In this document: in pieces, positions 11,440 to 20,847 of the stretch | How positions within the stretch are numbered: the first letter of the stretch is position 1 | Layout: each line of letters begins with the position of its first letter | DNA from: Gnetum montanum | Lineage: Eukaryota; Streptophyta; Gnetopsida; Gnetales; Gnetaceae | Direction of reading: 5' to 3' | Length of the DNA: 30,799 bases | Assembly (NCBI GenBank): GCA_015680685.1 | Contig: MNCI01007809.1 | Location: 1-30,799 of the forward strand | Program-made: the position numbers and the translations under genes | Notes under the pieces: model-generated | Told to the model about the DNA's origin: nothing | The model's input: the letters and a program-made list of their open reading frames with translations, nothing else | Databases searched by the model: none

Positions 11440-12190
11440 CACTTTGAGTAGTTTGGCCTTGTTCCATTGTGTTTTAACTTGGTTTAACCTTGGTATGCAT
11501 TATTGACCTTCATTGCCCTATCATTTAGTGTCATTTGGCTTCATTTTTTGTTATTTCAACATCATTTAGCCTTATTTCATCAAATGTTTCTATCATGTAG
11601 CATCATTTAACCTTAGAAAATTGGGTCTAACATCAACTTATACCATTGGACATCACTGTAACCTTGTTTAACCATCCAAAGCATCATTAGGTAGGTTTTG
11701 ACCATCATTTAAGCTCCATTTGATCTCATTTGATCATCATTGTGCTACCATTTTGATTTGTCCCATGTTAGTTGGCCTTTGGTTTATCCCACATACCTTA
11801 TTCTATCCCCTATGATCTTTATTGACCATGTTCTAGGCTTTTTCGACATTATTTGATAGTGTCTAACCATCATCTGACCATCATTTGATCCTCATTTAGC
11901 CTCATTTCATGCTATTTGGCATTTGGTATCGTACCTACTTTAGCTCCCCTTTTATATCCTCAATTGGCCATGCTTTAACCTTAATTAACATCATTGGAAG
12001 GGGTTTACCCATCATTTGGACTTCATTTGACTCCATTATACCATCATTTGGCCTTTGTTTGATATTATTTAGCCTTTGTTTCACCCTATGTGTTTGACCT
12101 ACTTCTTATAACCTATTCTGGCCTTTTTTGAACTTTTTTGACCATTGATGTAACATGTTTTGGCTTATCCATGCATTATTGCTAAAGTAT
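11440..12190. repeat. T-rich degenerate repeat of catcattt(g/a)(g/a)cc phrases
   Basis: Short phrases such as catcatttgacc, catcatttagcc, tcatttggcc and catttgatc recur many times with irregular spacing. No long unit could be defined, so this is a degenerate low-complexity or simple-repeat-derived stretch. On the plus strand it immediately precedes T2 pol. Confidence 0.6.
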
Positions 12191-12259
12191 TTTATATTTT
12201 TTTTGGCATTATTTTCTCATTTTATCACACAAGTATGACTTAATGTGCTTAAGGTTGAT

Positions 12260-15200
12260 ATGCAAGATTGGAGTATGGATACATGGGAGCAATTTACTCT
12301 ACCTTTGAGCCTAAATGAGCCTCATGGTGATGTTGAAAAATTCATTGACCTTAATTACTTAGATCCTAATCCTAAGATTCTATTTGATCACATATCCTTA
12401 ATAGAGAGACCTCTTAACTAGCCAAAACATCTAGTTAAGATCCTTGACCTTGAGGCTAGTGATATTACCAAAGACTATCTAGTTGAGGTTCCTATCGCAA
12501 CCCATAGTGGTGAGGAGAAAACACTGAAACTAAGTTTCTCACTAAAAACTTAATAGTTTCAAGACAAAAACATGGTCTTCAAAAAAAAAATTAAGGCCTT
12601 TACCTAGTAATATGAAGATATGCCAGGTCTTGATCCATACCTAGTGTAACATAACATCACACTTGACCCTAGGTATTAAACCTATTAAGTAAAAAGTTTG
12701 TAAGATTAGACTAGATTTATCCTTGATAGTTTCTAATGAAATCACAAAACTATATGAAGCTAGTTTTAGTAAAGCTATTAATTATTTAGAATGGGTGTCC
12801 AACATAGTGGTAGTCCCTAAGAAAAATGAAATTATATGTATCTATATTGATTTCTAAGACCTAAATAAGATGACAATAAAAGATAAATTTCCATTGTCTA
12901 GTACTGACCAACTCATCAATACTACAACTGGACATGCCTTATTATCCTTCATGGAAGGGTTTCTAAGATACAACCAAGTTAGGATTAACCTAAAACATCA
13001 ACTTTGAACAACCTTCATGACCCCTTGGGTAACCTTTTATTACACCATGATACCCTTTGGTCTAAAGAACATAGGTGTGACTTATCAATGAGCAATGGCA
13101 TATATCTTTAGTGATTACATGCTAGGATTGCTAAATGACTACATGAAAGATATAGTTGTTAAATCCAAAATAGCCAATGATCACACACATGACCTTGACC
13201 TTATGTTGAAACAATGTCTTAAGTATGAGCTCAGGCTTAACCCCAAGAAGTATATCTTTGGTGTCAAAACTAGTAATATTCTTGGCTTTGTAGTATTGGA
13301 AGTAGGAATAAATGTTGATCATGATAAGGTTAAGACCATATCCAACTTGGTAGAACTAACTAACCTAAAGGAACTTCAAGGATTTCATGGTAGCTTACAA
13401 TTGATCCATATATTCATTACTAGGCTTACAAAATAAATTACAACCTATGCAACACTTGCTTAAGAAAGGAGTTTACTATGAGTGGATGACTTAATGAAAA
13501 TAAGCCTTTGAAAACCTTAAGCAAGAGTTGACACAACTACCCATGGTTTAGCCACCACAAAAGGATAAGTCTTTTTACATCTACCTTACTATCTTTGACA
13601 CGTCCATTGTCTCTATAATTTGTTAGAAATGAAATGATGGAGTGGAGCTACCAGTATACTACCTAAGCCATGCATTAATTATCTATGAAACTAGATACAT
13701 CAAAGTGGAAAAGTATTATCTAGCCCTAGTCTTTTCATTAAAAAAGTGAAGATACTACCTCTTTAGGAGCCAAGTCAATGTCATTTGCAAGGACAATATG
13801 CTTAGAGCTATAATGATTAATATCTATGAAAGTAGCCAGATAGCCCATTGGAAAGCTATAACAATTGAGCTTGACCTCCATTACACATCTCAATTTTCCA
13901 TGAATGGTTAGCTATAGCCACACAACTTACCATCTCCCTAATAGAAGACCATGCAACCATTGACCCTAAATTCCTTGATGAATATGTCAACATTGTTAGC
14001 GAACTACCTAAGGGCCATGAGTCAATTATGCACTTTGACAGAGCTTCAACCACCCATGGGGCTTGTGCTGTTGTCATCATAACTTCATCTTGTAGTGAAA
14101 TCCAATAATTCACTTACTTTTTTGAATTACCATGTACCAACAATGTGGTGGAGTATAAGGGATTTATTAAAGGAAAGATGGTAGCTCTTGACCAAGGAAT
14201 CAAGCACCTAATGATAAGAGGTGATTCACAACTTGTGGTTAACTAGGTAATTGAGCTTTACACATGTAAAGCTAAACATTTGCAACCTTATTATGATCTA
14301 GGTAAGAAATTAATGCAACATTTTACAAACATTAGTATCCAACATATACCCTAAACCAAGAACATGTTAGTTGATGCCATTGGGACCTTAGCCCTAAGTA
14401 TGACACCTGATGTGTTTTGCAATTTACCCTCCTTAATCATGAACTATGTTATTCCCATCATGAAAAACATTGAAGGTGGCTCTATAGCCTCTATCAATAT
14501 TGCTTCTCAAAAAGAGTGGTATGACGATATAAAGTTTTACCTAATGCACTATGAATCTTCATAGGACTTGACTACTTCTTAAAATGACATTATATGTAAA
14601 AGATCAAAACAACATGTCATCATAGATGATAACACATTATGTTGATGGTTCTATGATGGTGTATTATTAGTGTGCTTAAGAAAATCTAAAGCTCACATGG
14701 TCCTTGAGCAAGTTCATGAAGGTGTATGTGGGGGACATATAGGACCTAGAGCCATCGCTACCAAAATTATATGACTAGGCTATTATAGGCCCTACATGAA
14801 AAGTGACTACCTATAGAATATTAAAACTTGTGATACTTGTTAGTGGCATAGCAACTTGATACATGTGCCACCAATTGAGTTACATACTACACATAAAACT
14901 TGGCCATTTCAACCATGGGAACACCTATGTCTTCTATAGGGCATAACTTCATCATCACTACAACCGGATACTTTACAAATTGGGTTGAAGTTATTCTCCT
15001 AAGAAAAATAATTTCTCAACAAGTTTTTACATTCATACTGGACAACATAGTAGCCCATTTTGGCATACCTTTGACCATAATCACAAATAATGGACCATAG
15101 TTTAGTAGCCAAGAAACACAAACCTTTTTTGTCAAGACCTAGGCATCAAGAATTCCTTTTTGTCATTGTAATATTTTCAAGCCAATGGACAAGCTAAAGC

Positions 15201-15734
15201 TAACAACAAGGCCATCATAAACTTTCTTAAAAAGATGCTAAATAATAGTAGATGTAAGTGGCATGAGTACCTTGTCCATGCAGTTTGGGCATATCGAACA
15301 ACCTATCGGACCATAAATGGTGTGACCCCACATAGCTTGGTTTATGGATCTAAAGCTATTTTGTCTCTTGAATTGCAGGTTTTATTACTCAAAGTCATCT
15401 TATCAGACTTCATCAATGATGAGCAGAATAAGAAGTTGTGTACCATTGACCTACATTTTGGTGGAGGAGCAGTAGATACAAATGCTTGCTCACATTGAAT
15501 AGTACCAAGAGAGGCATAAGCAACAACATCACCATGACCTAAACAAAAAAAGGATCAAGGAGGGGAACCTAGTCCTCAAGTTTGTTTTTGAGCATGCAAA
15601 TAAGTTCTTAGCCAACTAGGAAGGGCCTTTCTTGATCATTAAGGCCTATGACAATGAAGCCTTCAGAGTGGTTCACATGAATGGGAATGAATTGGACAAT
15701 TTAATCAATCATTTCTATTTGAAGCCTTATTAAA
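12260..15734 (+). pseudogene. pol: pol of the Tat/Ogre-like element T2: RT, RNase H, second RNase H, integrase
   Basis: From MQDWSMDTWEQF a linker leads to YEDMPGLDP (about 12610), the usual start of Tat-lineage RT. RT follows: NIVVVPKKN, TTTGHALLSFMEGF, MIPFGLKN; the YxDD site reads NDYMKDIVVKS (about 13136), so a catalytic Asp is lost. The tether and first RNase H follow (about 13450-13830; YYLSHALIIYETRYIKVEK). A second RNase H region reads TNNVVEYKGFIKG and IRGDSQLVVN (about 14130-14246), the dual RNase H that marks Tat/Ogre. Integrase has an HEGVCGGH...CDTC zinc finger (about 14720-14845). TDNG reads TNNG (Asp to Asn, 15086) and the QANGQAE glutamate reads Lys (15196). The C terminus ends NHFYLKPY before TAA at 15734. 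Several frameshifts and many stops are present. It matches the T2 gag-pro lineage, so both probably form one element split by about 6.2 kb. Confidence 0.88.
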
Positions 15735-17105
15735 TTTAAAATAATCTTCTTGATAGGTACAAAGAAACATTTGAAATCAATGATCCTTACATTGAATAAC
15801 AAGTGAGCTTGCACATGCTGTCTCTATTTCTATCTCTCTATTTTGTACAATAAATGAATTGTAAGCTTTGTAAATCTCATGCTCATTTCATAGATGTCTC
15901 CTTGCTATAACGAAAGTGACCTATGGTGGCTTGGTTTGCTGGTTGTCTCATGTATCCCTATGCATTGTATTGGAACAACATGTTTTCTTTGTTTTATTTT
16001 CTTATCCTCTTGGAGTTGTGCTTGTAGGATGATGCTTGGAGGTCATTACGAAAGTACAACTCATCACAGCATCAAGTTCCCACGTGATCTCAATGCATAA
16101 GATTTGGTGAGTTTGTCCTATTTTACCAAGAGTTTTTATTTCATATCATATCCATTATCATTCCTTGAGCTCAACCCATACCCTAATTATAACCTTCCTT
16201 ACCTTGAATAACAAGGATGACTAATTTTTGACACTCATGCATTATGGCCATATGATGTTTTCTTCATCATGCTGCATCATCAAATCCATTGGATGTAACA
16301 CATCTCATTCAATAGGGAAATCAAATCAAACCTTGCCATGACAATGAAACCCAATGAAGGTTTCACTTCATTAAAAAAAAGGTCAAAACATTGATGAAGA
16401 CCAAAAGACAAACCAATGGCTCTAAACAAGCAAAGGGAGGATCCTAATGGACAAATAAACCTTGAAGAAAGGTGTTGATTCCTAAAAAATATTATTGAGT
16501 GATCAACACTTCAAAACCATGAAGTGCAAAGATTACATTGATTAACCAAAATATCACCACCATAACCATAATCATGATTGCCAACATTTGGAACTCATTG
16601 TTAATCCTAGGACCACTCCCTCATGATCAAATATAGCCTTTAACCTATATCATCTCACCATAATACTAATCCTATCATCACAAGCACTCTTTTGCATGGT
16701 TTGAAACTACAGAATCAAGCATGGAGAGAGAACATTGGTGATGGACCTACAATGCTATTTTGTATTCTTTGTCAATGTCTCTTGGGTTAATCCTCCAAAC
16801 ATCAACAAAGAGAGACTAATGAAACACCATAAAGAAAATGCATGTTGCAAGCTTTTGGCATTGTAGTCTTTACCCCTACATTGGCAGCTGGGTTTCCATT
16901 TTAAAATGTGGGGTTTGTAGTCCATGAGTTGTAATCTTACATATAATTTTTGGGCTGAAAAATGCCTCATCAGTCATCATAGCCTGACTTCCTAGGTGGA
17001 GAAAGTTATGTCATGTCTATAGTTTGGCTTGGGAAGGCTGAAAATGCCTTTGGAATTACCAAATTTGGCATTTCATAGGTTTTTGTTGGGATATAGCCAC
17101 AACTA
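15735..17105. other. non-coding stretch between T2 pol and the C1 relic
   Basis: No supported gene on either strand. It presumably includes the T2 3' untranslated region. A purine-rich run caaagggagga at about 16431-16441 is a weak candidate polypurine tract, but no TG follows directly and no LTR could be recognised. The junction with C1 lies close before 17106, where recognisable RT sequence starts without any upstream gag or protease. Confidence 0.5.
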
Positions 17106-19081
17106 CAGATGGATGATATCCTTGATGTCCTTACCATTGTGGAGATTTTTAGTAAAATTTATTTGAAGAGTGGGTTTCATAAACTCAGAGTCAAGCTTAG
17201 TGATGAATGGAAGATAACTTTCAAGATATCATATGGATAATTTAAGTGGTTTGTTATGTCATTTGGGCTCATGAATGCACCTTCTACATTCATGAGGTTG
17301 ATGCATGATGTCTTAAAGTACTTGATTGGCAAGTGTGGTATTGTCTTTTTTTAATGATATTTTGGTGCTTAGCTCTAATGAGAAAGAGCATTTGGATCAC
17401 TTGAGGATGGTGTGTTTTAAGTTGGAGGAGGCACAATTAGTGATCAATGTGAAGAAAAGTAATTTATTGAAAAGGAAAATCACATATTTGGACCATGTGA
17501 TTTCTAAAAATTAAATTGAAATGGAGGATTCTAGGGTAAAGGCTATTAGGGATTGGTCAAATCCTAAGAATATTGGGAAGGTAAGATTAGTCCTTAGTAG
17601 TAGGTTTTTATAGACTATTTTGGCCTATGTTTGCCTTGTTGAAGAAACAAAAGATTTTAGGTGGGATAACAAAACCCAAGGGAGCTTTGACTTATTAAAA
17701 TAAAAGATTACTAGTGAAATAATGCTTGTAATTCTAGATTTTTAGAAGCTATTTCAAGTGAAGGTGGATGCCAATGGACTTGCCATTGGCGGGGTACTCT
17801 CACAAGAAGGTAGGCCTATATGAGAAGGAGTTGTATGTTATTCTTCAAGCAATTAAGCATTAGAGGCATTACTTGTTGTTCAACAAGTTCACCTTGATGA
17901 AAAATCATAAAGAAATTCAATTTATAAACTCATAAAAGAAGTTGAATACAAAGCACATGAAGTGCATGGCATAGTTATAGTTATAAGAGTTTGATTTTCT
18001 GTTGAAGCACAAAAGTGAAAAAGCCAAAGTGGTGGCTAATCTATTTTCCAAGGTGTGTGTGGTTAATTTTAGTGTATCTCATGTAGAAGGTATAGGTGAT
18101 TTTTCCTTTTTGTATGAGCATGATGATGATTTTGGATAGGTTTGGAGGAGCCTGAAAGAGTCATTAATGAGTAGGATAGAAAAATTGAGGAACTATCATA
18201 TTTAAGATGAATTTTTATTTAAGAATGGAAAGGTATGTGTTCCTAATTATGATTTTAGAAAAATTATTTAAAAAAAAAAAAAGAATTGTAGTGACATGGA
18301 AAGTCACATGAACAAGGATAAGACATTGGAAATTATCAGTAGATAATATTTTTTTCCAATTATGATAGCTAAAGTTTCAAAATTTATGAAGGAGTGCTTG
18401 ACTTGTCAAGACTTCAAAGGAGGTAAAGGAATGAATGGACATTATATGCCTTTTCCAATTTCCAGGGCTCCATGGAAAAGTATGTCTATGGATTTTATAA
18501 GTGGCATTCCAAAAACCAAAAGTAAGAAAATGCAATTTTTTTTATTGTTGATAGGTGTTTCAAGATTGCACATTTCATTTCGTGCAAGAAGATAAGTGAT
18601 GCTTCTCATGTGGAAAATTTATTTTTCCAGCATGTCATGAAGTTGCATTGAATTTATTTAAATATTATTAGTGATTGAGTCTCCAAATTCATAAGTTACT
18701 TTCAAAGATCCCTTTGGAAAATTTTAGGAACAAAGTTAAATTTTTCTAGTACATATCATCCACAATTTGATGGCTAAATGGAGGTGGTGAATAAATCCTT
18801 GCTAAAAACATTGAGATGTTTTTATGATGTACATAAAAATAGGTGGGAAAACTTGTTGTGTCATGTTGAGTTTTCATACAATAATGCTTTTCATGTTGGT
18901 ATTGGCAAAAGCCCATTTGAGGTAAACTATGGATTTTTTTCAAAGATGGTGGATACTTTGAAGATCTTTGATGGAAGCTAAAATTAGTGCTAGTTTTGAT
19001 AGGAGATGTCTTTTTGAGGCCAGAGATGACATGTACGGCCAAGAAAACGTTCAAAACCATCCATCCCAAGTTAGGAAATAG
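17106..19081 (+). pseudogene. pol: 5'-truncated pol of a chromovirus-like Ty3/Gypsy element (C1)
   Basis: RT-RNase H-integrase of a second lineage. It begins inside RT at QMDDILDVL (17106); the expected IDLKSGYHQ reads IYLKSGFHK, so the first catalytic Asp is lost. YVMSFGLMNAPSTFMRLM-type residues follow. The YFDD site is broken by an extended T run at about 17345 that shifts frame and by Asp to Asn (FFNDILVLSSNEKEHL). RNase H shows VKVDANGLAIGGVLSQEGRP (about 17761-17815). The integrase zinc finger reads SHMNKDKTL...CLTCQ (about 18307-18408), then SMDFISGIPK, ISD near 18670, and a MEVVN glutamate at about 18780. The D, D, E residues of integrase are thus all still readable, unlike in T2. The C terminus trails off near 19081 and no chromodomain is seen. 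Gag and protease are absent upstream. The clade within chromoviruses is not decided. Confidence 0.82.
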
Positions 19082-19274
19082 CTAGGGTAAGCTAGAAAAG
19101 GATGGAAATAGATAGAAAAAAGGTGAGAAGATCATTAAAATAATTGAAGAACCTCAAGATAAGTTGAGGGATGGTTCCTAGGTTTCTTGTCTTCTTATTG
19201 TTCATAAATATTGATGTAATTTCCAATTGTTGGTGCCATGACTGAGAAAGGGAGCTCTTCAGTGTAGAGAGCTT

Positions 19275-19286
19275 AACAAGAAAGGG
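19275..19286 (+). other. candidate polypurine tract and 3' LTR start of C1
   Basis: The purine-rich aacaagaaaggg is followed at once by TGTTAGGGAATA (19287 on). A polypurine tract abutting TG is the expected junction of internal region and 3' LTR in a plus-strand element, and it lies about 200 bases after the C1 integrase end. The far end of such an LTR could not be fixed before M1 begins at 19826. Confidence 0.4.
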
Positions 19287-19825
19287 TGTTAGGGAATATT
19301 GAGTGAGTGAAATTAGTGGTTTTAGCTCCAATATCAATTATGTGGTATGTTGGCTTCTTTGTTCTATTCTCTTGTGTCTTACTTGTGAATTGAGACCTTA
19401 GTCTCAAGTTTTGAAGGAGATTTTTTATTGTCTATGTCTTACATTGAGCACAACCATTGAGTGATTGTAGAGCCTCATGCTTTGAAATATCATTTGATTA
19501 TGAAAGTTTATTGATGTTTGTAGGTTTTGGAAATCCACTGTAATCTTCTTATTGAATAATTAAAGATAGTTTTATCATTTTCTAGTAAATTAATTGTATT
19601 TTTATAATATATAGATTTAGTATCTAAAGATGATTAATTATTAGAGTGAACCTACTCTACGTAGACAAGCATTTTGCATTCCTTGGACCCTCTATGCTTA
19701 AATATATACTTTCTAAACTTTTTTGCATGTTTTCATTCAAATTTATAGTAATTTTTGAATTATCTTTATTTGATTCCTATGTTATATTTTTCCCAATTTT
19801 TTGTCGAAGATCTATCATATCTAAG
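19287..19825. other. non-coding; possible C1 3' LTR or host flank
   Basis: No gene visible. It is AT-rich, with a tatttttataatatat stretch near 19598. If 19287 is an LTR start, this would be its body; without a second LTR copy in the window this cannot be confirmed. It ends with ctaag (19821-19825), the presumed target-site side of the M1 3' LTR. Confidence 0.4.
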
Positions 19826-20374
19826 TGATGAGTGGCGAGATAACCCTACACTCAACCATACGAATACGAGCATTTTCACGTGTGATCCGGTTGAACTCCG
19901 CAGATGGACTAGTTGTGGCACCAAGACAGTTATCCTTAGGTCACAGTTCGTTGTCTTCCCACCTGCACTAGTATTATATTTGTCACATATGGTTTAGTCT
20001 CGAGTGAGGTTTATGATGTGTTCCTAATCTAACACTACTCCTGAAGGAAGTGGAATGTAATATTAACTAAGCTAAGCTAGGGGAGAAAGGGTAAGAGAAT
20101 CTAATCTAGCCTAAGTGTGATGAGCATCCAATCCTTAATTATCCATACATATCTTGGACCTTGTGCATGACTACCACTAGGATTACCAAGTGCAGATCCT
20201 AGGTACACCACTAGGTTACCAAGTAGTCACACTTAAATTCTTGTAATCAAGTCGTACTCATTCCGTGTTCTAAGAGTTTAAGGGTGAGAGAGAGACTAAT
20301 TAGGAAAGTAGTAAATAATAATTAATTACATAAATAAACAAAGTGAATGCTGAAATGATGAAGTAATCTCGATC

Positions 20375-20380
20375 TTTATT
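20375..20380 (-). terminator. polyadenylation signal AATAAA in the M1 LTR
   Basis: Minus-strand AATAAA about 175 bases downstream of the LTR TATA box. It is kept in the M2 LTR (29264-29259) and next to the truncated end of the M1 5' LTR. It would define the end of the R region. Confidence 0.55.
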
Positions 20381-20551
20381 GCCGATCATGTGCATGTCCA
20401 AGTACGTCACACTTGAATAAAGGATGCCGTACAATTACATTCACCACACTCTGGGAAGATACGGGAAAATAATTCTATCTCTGGAGGGATCAAACTGCCA
20501 GAGTTTCACTAAGGAACTAAACTAGATGCCTAAAAAATGGAGAGCTGCTTC

Positions 20552-20561
20552 TTATTTATAG
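20552..20561 (-). promoter_or_regulatory. TATA box of the M1 LTR
   Basis: Minus-strand CTATAAATAAG, about 150 bases inside the U3 end, just downstream of the CGATATC array. The same box occurs in M2 at 29443-29433. It is the expected core promoter for retrotransposon RNA. Confidence 0.65.
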
Positions 20562-20576
20562 ACATTATGGTGAGCT

Positions 20577-20698
20577 ACGATATTATGTATGCGATATCAC
20601 AGGGGAAGATGCGATATTGTGTAACTGATATCGTAGGAGATGCGATATCGTGACGGTCGCAATATCACATACACGATATCACGGCCCATGCGATATCG
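20577..20698. promoter_or_regulatory. array of CGATATC-like palindromes in the LTR U3
   Basis: Seven GATAT(C/T) words, mostly inside gCGATATCg-type palindromes, plus one caatatc variant, are spaced about 15-19 bases apart directly upstream of the minus-strand TATA box. M2 has five at 29461-29534. A shorter set (24098-24140) precedes the TATA box upstream of ORFx. The repeated location next to TATA suggests upstream activator sites; the binding factor is unknown. Confidence 0.6.
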
Positions 20699-20847
20699 TG
20701 TCTCATCATACGCCCATGACTGAATAAAAACTCATCCTTGAGTTACAATGATTACACAGTGGATAGGTATGGGATTATTAAATGGAAAAATAAATGGGAT
20801 GATGCCGCAGTATGGGAAGAAAACACAGTACACAAAATATGTTACAA

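Larger units (their letters stand above)
10210..12259. other. non-coding stretch between the antisense gene and T2 pol
   Basis: No supported gene. On the minus strand 10210-10450 could hold the leader of the antisense gene: its complement has short AGGGTTTT/GGGTTT-type plant-leader motifs near 10300 and 10430. A G-run and a 101-N gap lie at 10740-10881. Related degenerate phrases of the kind ccatgttggctagtgtgg occur near 10527, 11036 and 11240. From about 11440 the sequence becomes a T-rich degenerate repeat. Confidence 0.5.
19826..20708 (-). repeat. M1 3' LTR (883 bp)
   Basis: Bounded by a 7-bp inverted terminus: TGATGAG at 19826 and CTCATCA at 20702-20708. On the minus strand the order is a short U3 with CGATATC palindromes, a TATA box (20560-20552), a polyadenylation signal (20380-20375) and U5 ending ...CCACTCATCA. 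Copies with the same U5 end start at 28079 and 28641; a partial one starts at 25550. The internal side on the minus strand reads ATTCAGTCATGGGCGTA just before the LTR, a weak decayed polypurine tract. Confidence 0.8.

Noticed and set aside
13131-13322. minus-strand ORF over RT
   Set aside because: It overlaps the T2 reverse transcriptase frame, which is supported by lineage motifs.
16755-16970. minus-strand 71-codon ORF
   Set aside because: No motif, no splice or promoter context and no neighbouring coding evidence; a chance frame is more likely.
18746-19069. minus-strand 107-codon ORF over C1 integrase
   Set aside because: It is the shadow of the integrase frame, whose catalytic residues are readable on the plus strand.
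20577-20698. CRISPR-like regular array
   Set aside because: The words are 7-8 bases, palindromic and only 15-19 bases apart in a plant LTR; no repeat-spacer structure.
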